Origin: Schizochytrium sp. TIO01
Taxonomy: Eukaryota > Sar > Bigyra > Thraustochytrida > Thraustochytriidae
Assembly (NCBI GenBank): GCA_004764695.1
Contig: SMSO01000025.1
Location: forward strand, 5,262,362-5,326,361
Reading direction: 5' to 3'
DNA: 64,000 nucleotides
Both the position numbers and the translations under genes were made by a program. Under the pieces are notes generated by a model. The model was not told where the DNA came from. It did not search any database and worked only from the letters and a program-made list of their open reading frames with translations. Shown in pieces: positions 21,124 to 30,660 of the stretch; the stretch's first letter is position 1, and every line of letters begins with the position of its first letter.

Positions 21124-22422
21124 TTAAGCGGGCTCGGTCGCACAGGTGGCTGAAATGAACTCGAGGGCAGCCTTATGAAGTCCTAGGTGGGTTGCAAGGT
21201 TTTCGAATCCATGGTCTACAGAGAGATTTGTGGCAGCGTTTTGTGAATTGTTCGATCGGGAGCGTGACAAAAGGCGAAGCAAGTGGGCTCTTGTTTCTAA
21301 GCATCTACCTGCATCACTCGGACGAAAGACGGGAGCCCAAACCAGAAAAGCCTGACCTCGACCACGAAGACGAATACGTAGAATTTTACTCACTCCGTCC
21401 AAAATAGCTGGGTCGTCAAAGTTTGTGAGGGACCATGACACAACCGTTTTGCATGCATGGGGGAATTTGTCTGTGAGCATATTAAACAAACGATCTCGTT
21501 CTGTGTGAAAGCGACCATAGTCTGCAAAGACACTAAAGAATGTTCGAAAGCATGCCTTTTCTCGACAGTGCACGAGCGCAGGTGCAATTTCCAAGGCAAC
21601 TTCATCAGACACATCAAGGTTTAGATCCGAAACTTTCTGCTCACGTTCATGGACAAGGAAAGTTGCTTTGAAAGTTGAGTTCTGTTGTGGAGAGTTCTTA
21701 GACTCCAATGCATCGTCGCCAGTGGTGTTCTTTTCCGCCTCAGCACTTGCTGCTTCACCACGAATAGTCCATGATGTCCGCCTAAGATCTGGTAACTGAA
21801 CACGATCAAGGCTCAGGATGCGTACGCCTGTGAGTTTTGCAAGTGCTGTGGTCATCTCTCTCAGACAGAGTGGCGTCTCTGACTCGGGGGCGATGGGGAT
21901 GGGTACATTCTTATCGAGACCCTCCATACGATAGAACGTTGTGCTTGCGTCGCGAACATCTTCATGCTGGATTGTATTGAGAAACGACCGTGTGTTGTTT
22001 ATTACAAGGATCTTACGGAGCTCCCGAAGCTCGTTCTCGCCTCGAATTTGGCTTGCTTGGATGTCCTCATCTTCGTCTTGGTCAGACTGGCCACTCGAAT
22101 TTTTCCCCATGCTCCGGGTGATCTCTGTTCTTGTGCGTTTAACCCTGGCCCGTGCCTGGGTGACTGCACGCTTCAGAGCATAAATTTCCTCATCCTCTTC
22201 ATCCTCGAGACTATGCCCGGCTCTTCGTCTGCCGTCCCCATCCTCGCCGTCTTCGTCATGTAGCGCGAATCGTCGAATCCTGAGGTTTTCATCATCTTCA
22301 TCTTCAACATCTGGACGTCCGCGACGCACGCCACGGCCGACAGGAGCATCGATTCGACCGCGCAGAGTACCTCGCTGGGCACGCTGGAGTCCTTGCGCAA
22401 GGTTTCGCGCGTGCTCCTCCAT
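21124..22422 (-). CDS. CENP-P-like kinetochore protein
   Basis: A 432-residue protein. The N-terminal part is rich in Arg, Asp and Glu, followed by probable coiled coil (about 85-160). The C-terminal part resembles the vertebrate centromere protein P family in the order of its motifs: an LTGVRI segment, a DLNLDVSDE strand, then about 30 residues with paired Phe (FRTFFSVFADYGRF) running into RLFNMLTDKFPHA, a hydrophobic FLVWAP strand and a C-terminal LATHLGLHKAALEFI helix. CENP-P sits in the constitutive centromere-associated network with CENP-O, -Q and -U, and has an RWD fold. The comparison is from memory and distant, so a profile search is needed. At 432 residues it is longer than vertebrate CENP-P (near 290), the excess being N-terminal. 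The frame begins at a GTG (22440); the ATG at 22422 has good context. Confidence 0.55.
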   Translation of the reverse strand: MEEHARNLAQGLQRAQRGTLRGRIDAPVGRGVRRGRPDVEDEDDENLRIRRFALHDEDGEDGDGRRRAGHSLEDEEDEEIYALKRAVTQARARVKRTRTEITRSMGKNSSGQSDQDEDEDIQASQIRGENELRELRKILVINNTRSFLNTIQHEDVRDASTTFYRMEGLDKNVPIPIAPESETPLCLREMTTALAKLTGVRILSLDRVQLPDLRRTSWTIRGEAASAEAEKNTTGDDALESKNSPQQNSTFKATFLVHEREQKVSDLNLDVSDEVALEIAPALVHCREKACFRTFFSVFADYGRFHTERDRLFNMLTDKFPHACKTVVSWSLTNFDDPAILDGVSKILRIRLRGRGQAFLVWAPVFRPSDAGRCLETRAHLLRLLSRSRSNNSQNAATNLSVDHGFENLATHLGLHKAALEFISATCATEPA

Positions 22423-25400
22423 GGTGCTTGCGCAGAACACTCGATTATATGAATTACTCTTTTGAATACTTTGCCACCGTTAGGTCCGGGAAATCGGCAA
22501 AACTACAGTTTTACTTTTTAGGCCTATTTATGAATTCTTTCAGTTAAACTTTTTCTTTGCTAAATAGTTTCACGGTAGTATGCTGTCGAGAATCAATCGA
22601 CTCGTCTGACCATTCTTACCTTCTCAGATTTTCACTGTGACACTTTTATTTGAAAGTCATGTACAGAGTCCAAGAGGCTTTAGAGCTATCCTTGAAGAAA
22701 AGATTGGTGGAATTCCGTTCATCGCTTCTTACTGGTTTTTATGGATTTGGGAGCGCAGTTGGAGAAAATGGTATCAACAATGTTGCGTGAAAGTATTCTA
22801 AGGAGAAGTTTGTTGTGTAAACCATTAATACCAAAATATAGAAATGAGCTGGGGTAAATGGAGTGCAAGAGTCATCTCGAAGGGTAATGATGTTAGACAA
22901 AGAAGACCATTTACACTTAACGGAGACTTGCTGGAAATGCAGAGATCTTGATGCAGGTAATGAACAATAGAAGGTACGAATTCAAGGCAAGGGAGATATT
23001 ACATGGTTCATGGAAATATTGGGTTCATTCTTATATATTGAATATATTGAAGAGAAAACTATGTTTCTGTGAGAGGCTCTGGTATTTGTTGACTCATGTG
23101 ACCTCCAGCCCCAAGTAATAATTTCACATGTTACTGTCAAATATAAAAGAAGAATTTAACTTGGAACTGGTGAGTAAAGAGACGTTTAATTTTGACAATA
23201 TGATGAATAGAAGGGCACCAGCTGCATACTAGGTGGAGATGGGTCCATTCAGTCTATGCCCAGTGAAGGATTCCTTTCCAACACGAGCCAGAAGAAGTCG
23301 AGGACGCTGTTTCAGTCTTCGAGTACACGCCTGAGCTAGAAGAAACATCTCAAGCACCTAACAAGCTTTAATATGAGCCAAATGAGAAATTTCCTAAGAA
23401 ACATTGAAATGAATAGATATGCTGCTGATAATTCATAACATCAATTGAGTTTCTACAGAAATTACTTCAACTAAGCCTCCCTTTTAAAAGCTATTCTTCT
23501 TCATCTTCAAGTTGAACGTTTCTTATGAGTTCCCATTGTATATCAGATATGGATTAACGTTCGGTCCAGTTAAAATGAGCAAGACTTTAGGAAAGCTTCT
23601 GATGAGAGAAAGGACGAGGACATGTTCTTGTCGTCTCGCATTCTTTTTCTCATTGCTATATTAATCTTGAATTCTCTTTGAATGTCAAATATATGCTAAA
23701 CAATGAAAGTGCTTATACCTTTTTTCCTTATTAAATTTTAAAAAAAAAATGTGGTTAACTTCTCGCATCAAAATTGCAATTCCTACATTAAAACAGTATC
23801 CATACAAAGAAGATGTAGTTTTAAAATATGTATGATCATTATATAATTTAAAAATAGTTTTTAATTATATATATATATATATATATAATATATCCAAATC
23901 TTTAAAAAATATATATATTAAAAAAAAAAGAAACAAATACGCACATGTTTTAATTAATATTTTTTTTTAAATAAAAAAGTTAGATATAATATTAATAACA
24001 AAGGATGATTATATTGAAGAGGAAAAACGTTATAGTCATCAATGACTAGATGCTGAGGGAAATGAATGAGAAAAAACAACCCAGATCAGAAAGATAGAAT
24101 TTTATGGCTCTACACAATCGCGGTTGAGCATGTTGGGCAAGCAAGTACATGATGCAGCACTCGTTGAGTTTCCCACGGCACAAATATAGCTTTCCAGGAA
24201 CACCCACTCGACTTTGCATAAGCCTCCTGATTCGACTCAAGCTACCTCAGTGCTTGCGTCGAACTTCTCGAGGAAATTGGGATCGGAAGGCCTCTCACGA
24301 GGGAACAGATGCAGATTTCGCTGCAAACGGCGATGAACCACTCCAGAGCAGTACCCACGAGTCGTTCCAGGTATAGAGGTACGTCAGAGGTTCGCCCTTG
24401 CGTTTCTCACTGTCAAAGATTTACCGGGCGTAAGTTGCACAAAGCATGTCAAGATGCTTAAGCTTGGGATGAGGGGATTAGTTTCGGTATCAGTATCGGG
24501 CAGACAAATGGATCTTCTTATCTCACAGTGGTCTCCCTGGTTGTACAGAGGTACCAGGTAACGAGAAACCGAGGAATTTACAGGAACAGGGAGCTTGACA
24601 TACGCGAGTTCCAGCGCTTGCCCTGGTTCAATAGGATCGTGAAGGCGGCGCAACTTGGGTGGTTCTTGGACGTAACTTGTCATTGATGAGCAAATGATAG
24701 ATCTTATGAGAAGCTGGGACACGAAGTAAAGTTAAGTCGAATGATTAAAAAAGAAACGAAAGGAGGGGCAGAAACCTCGTGCTAGGGTAGAAGAGTGTAA
24801 CGGGAACTTGAAGATCGTCAGTTAGTCAGGTGGGTATCAGGTTGGAGGCATAAACGGATGTGCTACGTACTCCCGGAGAGTAGAGAGACGCAAGCTTTGC
24901 GCAAAATGGGTTTGTTTGATGCTGAAAGTAATGGAGACATTGTAAAATTAGTGTCGTTAATAATCGATTGGTGGGATAGATCTCTGATCTAAGTGATATG
25001 GTATCCAGCATTCATCTTCAGGACGACCACTTGAGGACGCCTGTAATGATTCAAGCCGACAAAGCTGGCTGAGTAAAACGGGGCTGTAATGGAGGCAGAT
25101 GAAGCGCGACATTTTGCCTGCAGAGAGACTTGCATTCAACCTGTAGGAGATGGCAATATCTGGATTCTGTACCATCAATAATACAATACAGGTTACCTTG
25201 GATTGTAGTAGCTGGGAAAGTAGTTCTTTGAATTTAAACGAAAAGGACGCCCAGCTGGCATCGTAGAGCCTTGATTTACAAGGATGAACCTAGGGAAATG
25301 TTCAAAGAAAGAGATAAAGACAGGTGCGAGTTTTGTAATTTTCTATACCTAAAGAAGAAAGTAAAGGGAGCGTTGTGTGTTTTGGTAGTAGTAGAATGTT

Positions 25401-25455
25401 TTGTGTTTTTTCTTTTTTAAACTTAGCTTGACATGACCGGGCACGAAGAGGCGAC
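22423..25455. other. Intergenic spacer, A/T-rich
   Basis: No supported gene in 3.0 kb. The stretch 23700-24000 is strongly A/T-rich and includes an AT dinucleotide run. A minus-strand frame from an ATG near 24683 to 24384 (about 99 codons) has ordinary composition but no recognised domain. Purine-rich, unstructured sequence occupies 22700-23400. Confidence 0.5.
23864..23887. repeat. AT dinucleotide microsatellite
   Basis: An alternating TA run of about 24 bases lies inside a 300-base A/T-rich block. Confidence 0.85.
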
Positions 25456-27246
25456 TTACATCTTCTCGTAAGCGGGGCCACCACCACCCTCGGGGACGGT
25501 CCAGCGAATGTACTCGTTGGGCATCTTGATGCTGCACATCTTGCAGTGAAGGCAGTTGGAGGCGTTGATAACAAGCTGGGGCTTGCCGTTCTCATCGTCC
25601 GCGTATTCGTACACTTTAGCAGGGCAGAAGCGCTGCTCGGGGCCGGCGTATTTGGAAATGCTGACATCCGGCATGTCCTTGAGCTCGGGCTTGATCTTCA
25701 AGTGAGCAGGCTGGTCAGCCTCGTGGTTGGTGCCACTGGTGGAAAGGTTGGCCAAAAGGTCAAAAGAGATGACACCATCGGGCTTGGGGTAGTCGATGGG
25801 GGTGTGCTTGTCAGCAGGCTCGGTGGCGTCGCAGTCGCGCATCTTGCCGTGCTTGGAGAAAGTCCAGGGCTCCATGCCGCGGAGGACGAAACCGGAGATA
25901 CCGGAGTAGATGACACCGGCGTAGAGACCCCACTTAAAGGCAGGGGCGTAGTTACGGACGGACTTGAGCTCGTCGTAGACCCAGGAGCCCTTGAGCTTGT
26001 CGGAGTAGGTGGTGACCTCAGCGGCCTCACCCTCCTCGATGTTCTCGAGGGCCTCGTACACGGCCTCGGCAGCGAGCATACCGGACTTCATGGCGGTGTG
26101 CGAACCCTTGACCTTGGGCACGTTAAGGAAACCGGCGGAGCAGCCAACAAGAAGTCCACCAGGCATGGTGAGCTTGGGGATAGCCTGGAAGCCACCCTCG
26201 TTGATGACGCGGGCACCGTAAGACATGCGCTCACCGCCCTCGAGGTACTGCTTGACCTTGGGGTGGTGCTTGAAGCGCTGGAACTCCTGGTACGGGGAGA
26301 GGTACGGGTTCTTGTAATCAGCACCGACGACGAAGCCGATGAAGATCTCATCCTCACCGTAGTGGTACATGAAGCTGCCACCGTAGGTGCTGGAGTCAAG
26401 GGGCCATCCGAAGGTGTGCTGGATGAGACCGCGCTGGTGCTTCTCCTTGGGGATGCGCCAGATTTCCTTGACACCGAGACCGTAGCTCTGCATGTCGCTG
26501 TCCTTGCGGAGGTCGTACTTGGCGATGACCTCCTCGGAGCAGCTTCCGCGAGCACCCTCGGCAAAAATGGTCTGCTTCGCGCGAAGCTCCATGCCGCGCA
26601 TGAAGGTGTCCTTGACCTCGCCGGCCTTGGAGATACCCATGTCTCCGGTGGCAACACCAACGACGGCTCCCTTGTCATTGTAGAGAACCTCTGCGGCGGG
26701 GAAGCCAGGGTAGATTTCTACACCGAGCTCCTCAGCCTTGGCGCCGAGCCAGCGAACGAGGAGGTTGAGGGAGATGATGTAGTTGCCGTGGTTGTGGAGG
26801 GTGGGCGGGATGAGCAGCGAGGGGGCCTCGATCGCGCTCTGGTCGTTCATGAGGAAGAGAAACTTGTCCTCGCCGGCGGGGGTGGGGTCGTCACCAAGGG
26901 CGCCCTGCTCCTTCCAGTCCGGGAAGAGCTCCGCAAGTGCGGTGGGCTGGAAGACGTTACCGGAGAGGATGTGGCTGCCGACCTCGGCACCCTTCTCGAC
27001 AACGCACACGCTGACCTCGCGGCCCTTTTCGGCCTCGAGCTGCTTCAGCTTGATGGCAGCAGACAGACCGGCAGGGCCGGCACCGACGATGACCACATCG
27101 TACTCCATGGCCTCGCGCTCCATGTTGCGGGGATCATCCTCGTCAGCGACGGAGCTCAGGCCGCGCACGGCGAACCGCACGGGCGACTGAACAGGGGAGC
27201 GGCGGCCCAGGCGGGCTGCCGCCGAGCTCACGCGGCGCATCATCAT
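25456..27246 (-). CDS. ETFDH: Electron transfer flavoprotein-ubiquinone oxidoreductase, mitochondrial
   Basis: A 596-residue enzyme, full length for the family. It passes electrons from reduced electron transfer flavoprotein to ubiquinone at the inner mitochondrial membrane, linking fatty-acid and amino-acid oxidation to the respiratory chain. An Arg/Ser/Ala-rich presequence (about 1-32, ending RGLSS) fits mitochondrial import. The FAD motif YDVVIVGAGPAGLSAA is at 49-64. Four cysteines for the 4Fe-4S cluster are at about 541, 565, 568 and 571 (RFCP, NCLHCKMC), followed by the family ending VPEGGGGPAY. After the last Cys the usual acidic positions read SIKMP instead of DIKDP. The three ATGs at 27246-27238 sit in good context. 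Codons strongly favour G/C at third positions, unlike most neighbours, suggesting high expression. This bias also creates a long antisense open frame, which I do not call. Confidence 0.95.
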   Translation of the reverse strand: MMMRRVSSAAARLGRRSPVQSPVRFAVRGLSSVADEDDPRNMEREAMEYDVVIVGAGPAGLSAAIKLKQLEAEKGREVSVCVVEKGAEVGSHILSGNVFQPTALAELFPDWKEQGALGDDPTPAGEDKFLFLMNDQSAIEAPSLLIPPTLHNHGNYIISLNLLVRWLGAKAEELGVEIYPGFPAAEVLYNDKGAVVGVATGDMGISKAGEVKDTFMRGMELRAKQTIFAEGARGSCSEEVIAKYDLRKDSDMQSYGLGVKEIWRIPKEKHQRGLIQHTFGWPLDSSTYGGSFMYHYGEDEIFIGFVVGADYKNPYLSPYQEFQRFKHHPKVKQYLEGGERMSYGARVINEGGFQAIPKLTMPGGLLVGCSAGFLNVPKVKGSHTAMKSGMLAAEAVYEALENIEEGEAAEVTTYSDKLKGSWVYDELKSVRNYAPAFKWGLYAGVIYSGISGFVLRGMEPWTFSKHGKMRDCDATEPADKHTPIDYPKPDGVISFDLLANLSTSGTNHEADQPAHLKIKPELKDMPDVSISKYAGPEQRFCPAKVYEYADDENGKPQLVINASNCLHCKMCSIKMPNEYIRWTVPEGGGGPAYEKM

Positions 27247-27415
27247 GGTCTAGCTCGGGCGTCGAGTCCAAGGCAGTTCGGGCTCTGCTCGCTCTCGCTG
27301 GAGCCAATTCCGAGTTGATTGATTGATTGCCGCGGCCTTTTCTTTCTATCTATCTTGTTATCATTTCAAGTTCAAAAACAAACACTACTACCTACTACTA
27401 ACTACAATTCAAGTC

Positions 27416-27473
27416 CAAATTCAAATTCAAATTCAAATTCAAATTCAAATCCAAATTCAAATTCAAATTCAAA
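27416..27473. repeat. AAATTC hexanucleotide repeat
   Basis: About nine to ten near-perfect copies lie just upstream of the ETF-QO start (on its 5' side, about 170 bases away). One unit carries a T-to-C change. Confidence 0.9.
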
Positions 27474-27545
27474 ACTAAACGATCGGCATCTTCCAAAACC
27501 ACTTGGTGAGCTTTACTTTATCTTTCCTTTTCTTTTTTCTTTGGC

Positions 27546-27574
27546 TTGTTTTGTTTGTTTGTTTGTTTGTTTGT
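27546..27574. repeat. TTTG tetranucleotide repeat
   Basis: About seven tandem TTTG units followed by a T run. Confidence 0.85.
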
Positions 27575-27819
27575 TTTTTTAACGATGCTTTTGTGTGGAA
27601 ACTATAAAACTTTTATAACCGTGACGGTGCTGCTGCGACGAGTCCTATTGAACCGTAGCCCACCTCTACGCCGCCCTTCTTACAGAAGTAAAGTAAACTA
27701 AAGCCACTTCTAAACAAACGATTGAAGAAACAAACACAATATATTAAAACCAAAAAACAAGAAACTGGACGGAGGTCGCTAGCTCGCAGGCAGGCAGAAC
27801 TGTAGAACTAGCTTGCAGC

Positions 27820-27883
27820 ATCAATCAATCATTCATTCATTCTTTCATCCATCCATCCATCCATCCATCCATCCATTCATTCG
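27820..27883. repeat. Compound AATC/ATTC/ATCC repeat
   Basis: Adjacent runs of AATC, ATTC, ATCC and ATTC units that differ by single substitutions, suggesting one repeat that has drifted. Confidence 0.85.
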
Positions 27884-28380
27884 CTCGCATTCTCAAAAAC
27901 CAACGCGGCGACAGTTCTGCGCTTTTTTCTTTTCTTCTTTTCCAATCGCTCGCCGCTTTTCTTTCTTCATTCGCAGACTTGGACTGTGTCTTAAAGACGC
28001 CTCAAGTAGGTACCCACTGAGAGGAGCGGCTTCTTTTCTTTTCTTTTCTTGTCTTTAGACCACCTTCGAATTTTTTTATTTTTTATTTTTTTTTAAGAAT
28101 AAAAAGTAATGCCCTGTTCACGAGCGGTGACTGTCGCTTCGAAAAGCAGAGTCCCTTCTCTTTGCATTCAACTCGTGTCTTCTTCCTGAGCGCGTTTGAG
28201 ACAGACCTATCAAACTCTCGTCCGCCATTCCCGTCTCTTTCGCGAGCTCAGTTTCACAATCGCTGCGTCGATGACTGAGACTCTGCGAACTTAACCCTTC
28301 TCTGATTATTTTCCCATCCGAGTTTAGGCACCTACTTACTTACTTTCTTTCTTTCTTTCTTAGCCTGAAAAACAAATGAG

Positions 28381-28408
28381 CAATCAATCAATCAATCAAT
28401 CAATCAAT
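28381..28408. repeat. CAAT tetranucleotide repeat
   Basis: Seven perfect CAAT units, followed by an A run. Confidence 0.85.
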
Positions 28409-28736
28409 TTAAAAAAAAAATGAAAAAATATTGAAAAAGCAGCGAGCTCTTGAAAACTCAGGTCTCTCTCTCTCTCTGCCTGCGTGTAAAAGGCCCGATA
28501 CTGCGAAGGCTTTGGAGCGAAGGCGCCGCTCTGCTCTGCTCTGCTCCTCCCTCTACCTCCGCAGAGCCTTCCTTTTCCTCTGCATTGCGAGCTTCTTTCT
28601 GCTCTTTGCTGCTTGGATGCACTACGCTTAATCCCTCTCTCTTTCCCTCTCTTTCATGAAAACCAAAACCAAAAAAAACAAACAAACAAACAAACAAAGA
28701 ACTTGGAAACTTAGAAAGAAACTTAGAAAGGAGGTC

Positions 28737-28777
28737 AGTTAGTTAGTTAGTTAGTTAGTTAATTAATTAATTAATTA
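28737..28777. repeat. Compound AGTT/AATT repeat
   Basis: Six AGTT units pass directly into about four AATT units. Confidence 0.85.
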
Positions 28778-28992
28778 TTCATCTCTTTAATGTGATAAAC
28801 CGCCGCCTAGTGGTCTCCTACCGCTATTAAGTAGGGGTGCTCCCTTCTCCCTCTTAATTCCCGTCTCTTCGAGTTCACTTCACTTCACAAGCGCCGCTTT
28901 CTTCCTCCTCCTCTTTCTTCCCTTTGCAAGCGCGGCTTTCTTCCCTTTTCTTTTCTTTTCTTTTCCTTCTTTCCACTCCTCTTTTCTGTTTA

Positions 28993-29047
28993 CTTCTCTT
29001 CTCTTCTCTTCTCTTTTCTTTTCTTTTCTTCTCTTCTCTTTTCTTCT
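28993..29047. repeat. 55-nt pure polypyrimidine tract
   Basis: Uninterrupted C/T sequence made of TTCTC and TTTTC units. A shorter similar tract lies at 28936-28973. Such tracts can form triplex DNA. Confidence 0.85.
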
Positions 29048-29196
29048 GCCTTTCGGGATCCTTTCTCTGTCTCCTTCGAAGCCACGCCTGCAAACCGGCG
29101 CCTGCGCCGCTCGCCTGCTCCCGAGGCGGCTCAGGCCCTCATTGTGCGGCCTGGAGGGAGTCTTCTTCGCTGTCGTAGCCTTCTTCGCCGTCTTCG

Positions 29197-29210
29197 CCGT
29201 CGTCGTCGTC

Positions 29211-29241
<31 letters not shown>

Positions 29242-29258
29242 TGGCTGTGGCTATCGCT
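29197..29258. repeat. GTC trinucleotide and GCTGTC hexanucleotide repeat
   Basis: About seven GTC units followed by four or more GCTGTC-type units. The minus-strand frame through it encodes Asp and Ser-Asp runs, but no gene is supported. Confidence 0.85.
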
Positions 29259-30309
29259 GTTTGTCTGTTGTAGTTGTTTTCTTTCGATTTCTTTTCTAGG
29301 CTTGATTTCATACATAATCCCACGCGCTCTTCCTGCGGAGTCCCTCCCCATACAACTTTGAAGAGACCATTGTCTTTAGCCTTCCATCTTCCCGCGCGGA
29401 TACAAGCGCGCGATATACTTGTAGTACCTTGGCATTTTTTATCCTGCACCTTCCTCCGCCGCTGTGTTCTAGATGGCGGCTAGGTACTCCTAAGAAAGCC
29501 TGCTTACTTATATTGGCCCAATGTATCTTTTAAACCATTACACGAACTGTATCGATACATGTTTATCTGCGAGAATGGCCTCTTCGATCGCTGCTGCTGA
29601 GGCAGGCAGGTCGAAGAAGAAGAGGCCTCAAAGGGGGCCCAAAGCTGCGCGGAGGGCGCCTGTGGAGGCCTCCTCTGCTCTCGATGCGTGGCTTTCAGCC
29701 CTTCTCTGAGCGCGAGCGGGACTAGTTTCCACATCGAGAAAGGAAGGCGGTGATGTTTACTTCACAAAGACAGACAGACAGACGATTCTTGCTCCATGTA
29801 CTTTTGCTCTTCAAGTTCTTCATCGATTTCGTTTCTCAGTAGTAACACTCATGATCATCTCTGTTTAAATATAAATAAAAAAAAACATACATGTTTTAAA
29901 GTATTTTACTTGAGATCCTTAAATAACAATCAATCAATCAATCAATCTAAACAGATAGATAAATGTCTTGTTGCTGCCTTTTTGCAAATTATGGGGGATT
30001 GATTAGCCACAAAATGCTGCTTTGAGCACGAAGGGATCCACTGTTTTGAAGGTCCTAGTTCCATGAAGAGCGTCGATTCCGCATCGCCATTATACGCCGC
30101 ACCATAGTAAGCACAGCACTGCGCATCATAGGCACCTCCGTGCGACCTGCGCTGTCCGCAGGGGCATTATCCTCCCGCGGAGTAAGTACTGTTATGCTCT
30201 CTCCTACAGTCTTTATAGCGCGCCTCGTCTGTTCGTGCGACTCCCTTTCTCAATTGAAGACCCCCAATCCTCTCTTTCTCGATTGTTTATACATTATAAT
30301 TAATTTTGA

Positions 30310-30353
30310 TTGTTTGTTTTTGTTTTTGTTTGTTTGTTTGTTTGTTTGTTTGT
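30310..30353. repeat. TTTG-type repeat
   Basis: TGTTT units with two interruptions, then seven perfect TTTG units. Confidence 0.85.
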
Positions 30354-30595
30354 AATGAAAACAGAACTCTCAATTCCAAATGAAATGCATTCTACTCATG
30401 CCTCCATTGTGAAATACCATCGTTGCCGCTGTCGTTCGAAGCCGCCACGATCTGAATACGAAAGAACCCTGCGCACGATAGGTACTACAAGTGCCCTTTC
30501 AAGCTTCTTTCCCTCCGTTTTTGCCGCCCCAAGATTCACAAGGAACGAGGATATCAGCAATAAAACCGGGACAATTTCAACGTGTACTGCATAAG

Positions 30596-30660
30596 TAGGT
30601 AGATAGATAGATAGATAGCTGTTGCTAGCAGGAGTGAGTGAGTGAGTGAGTGAGTGGGTT
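30596..30660. repeat. GATA repeat followed by GTGA repeat
   Basis: About five GATA units (30599-30619) and, after 14 bases, about six GTGA units (30634-30658). Confidence 0.85.

Noticed and set aside
24384-24683. About 99-codon minus-strand frame
   Set aside because: Composition is ordinary and the sequence looks plausible, but there is no domain or supporting context.
25546-27318. 590-codon plus-strand open frame opposite ETF-QO
   Set aside because: It is the antisense shadow of a gene with strongly G/C-ending codons; the protein is a repetitive string of Val, Leu, Gly and Asp with no domain.
28880-29449. 189-codon minus-strand frame
   Set aside because: Almost all Lys/Arg/Glu and Thr/Ala repeats from microsatellite and polypyrimidine DNA; there is no unique protein sequence.
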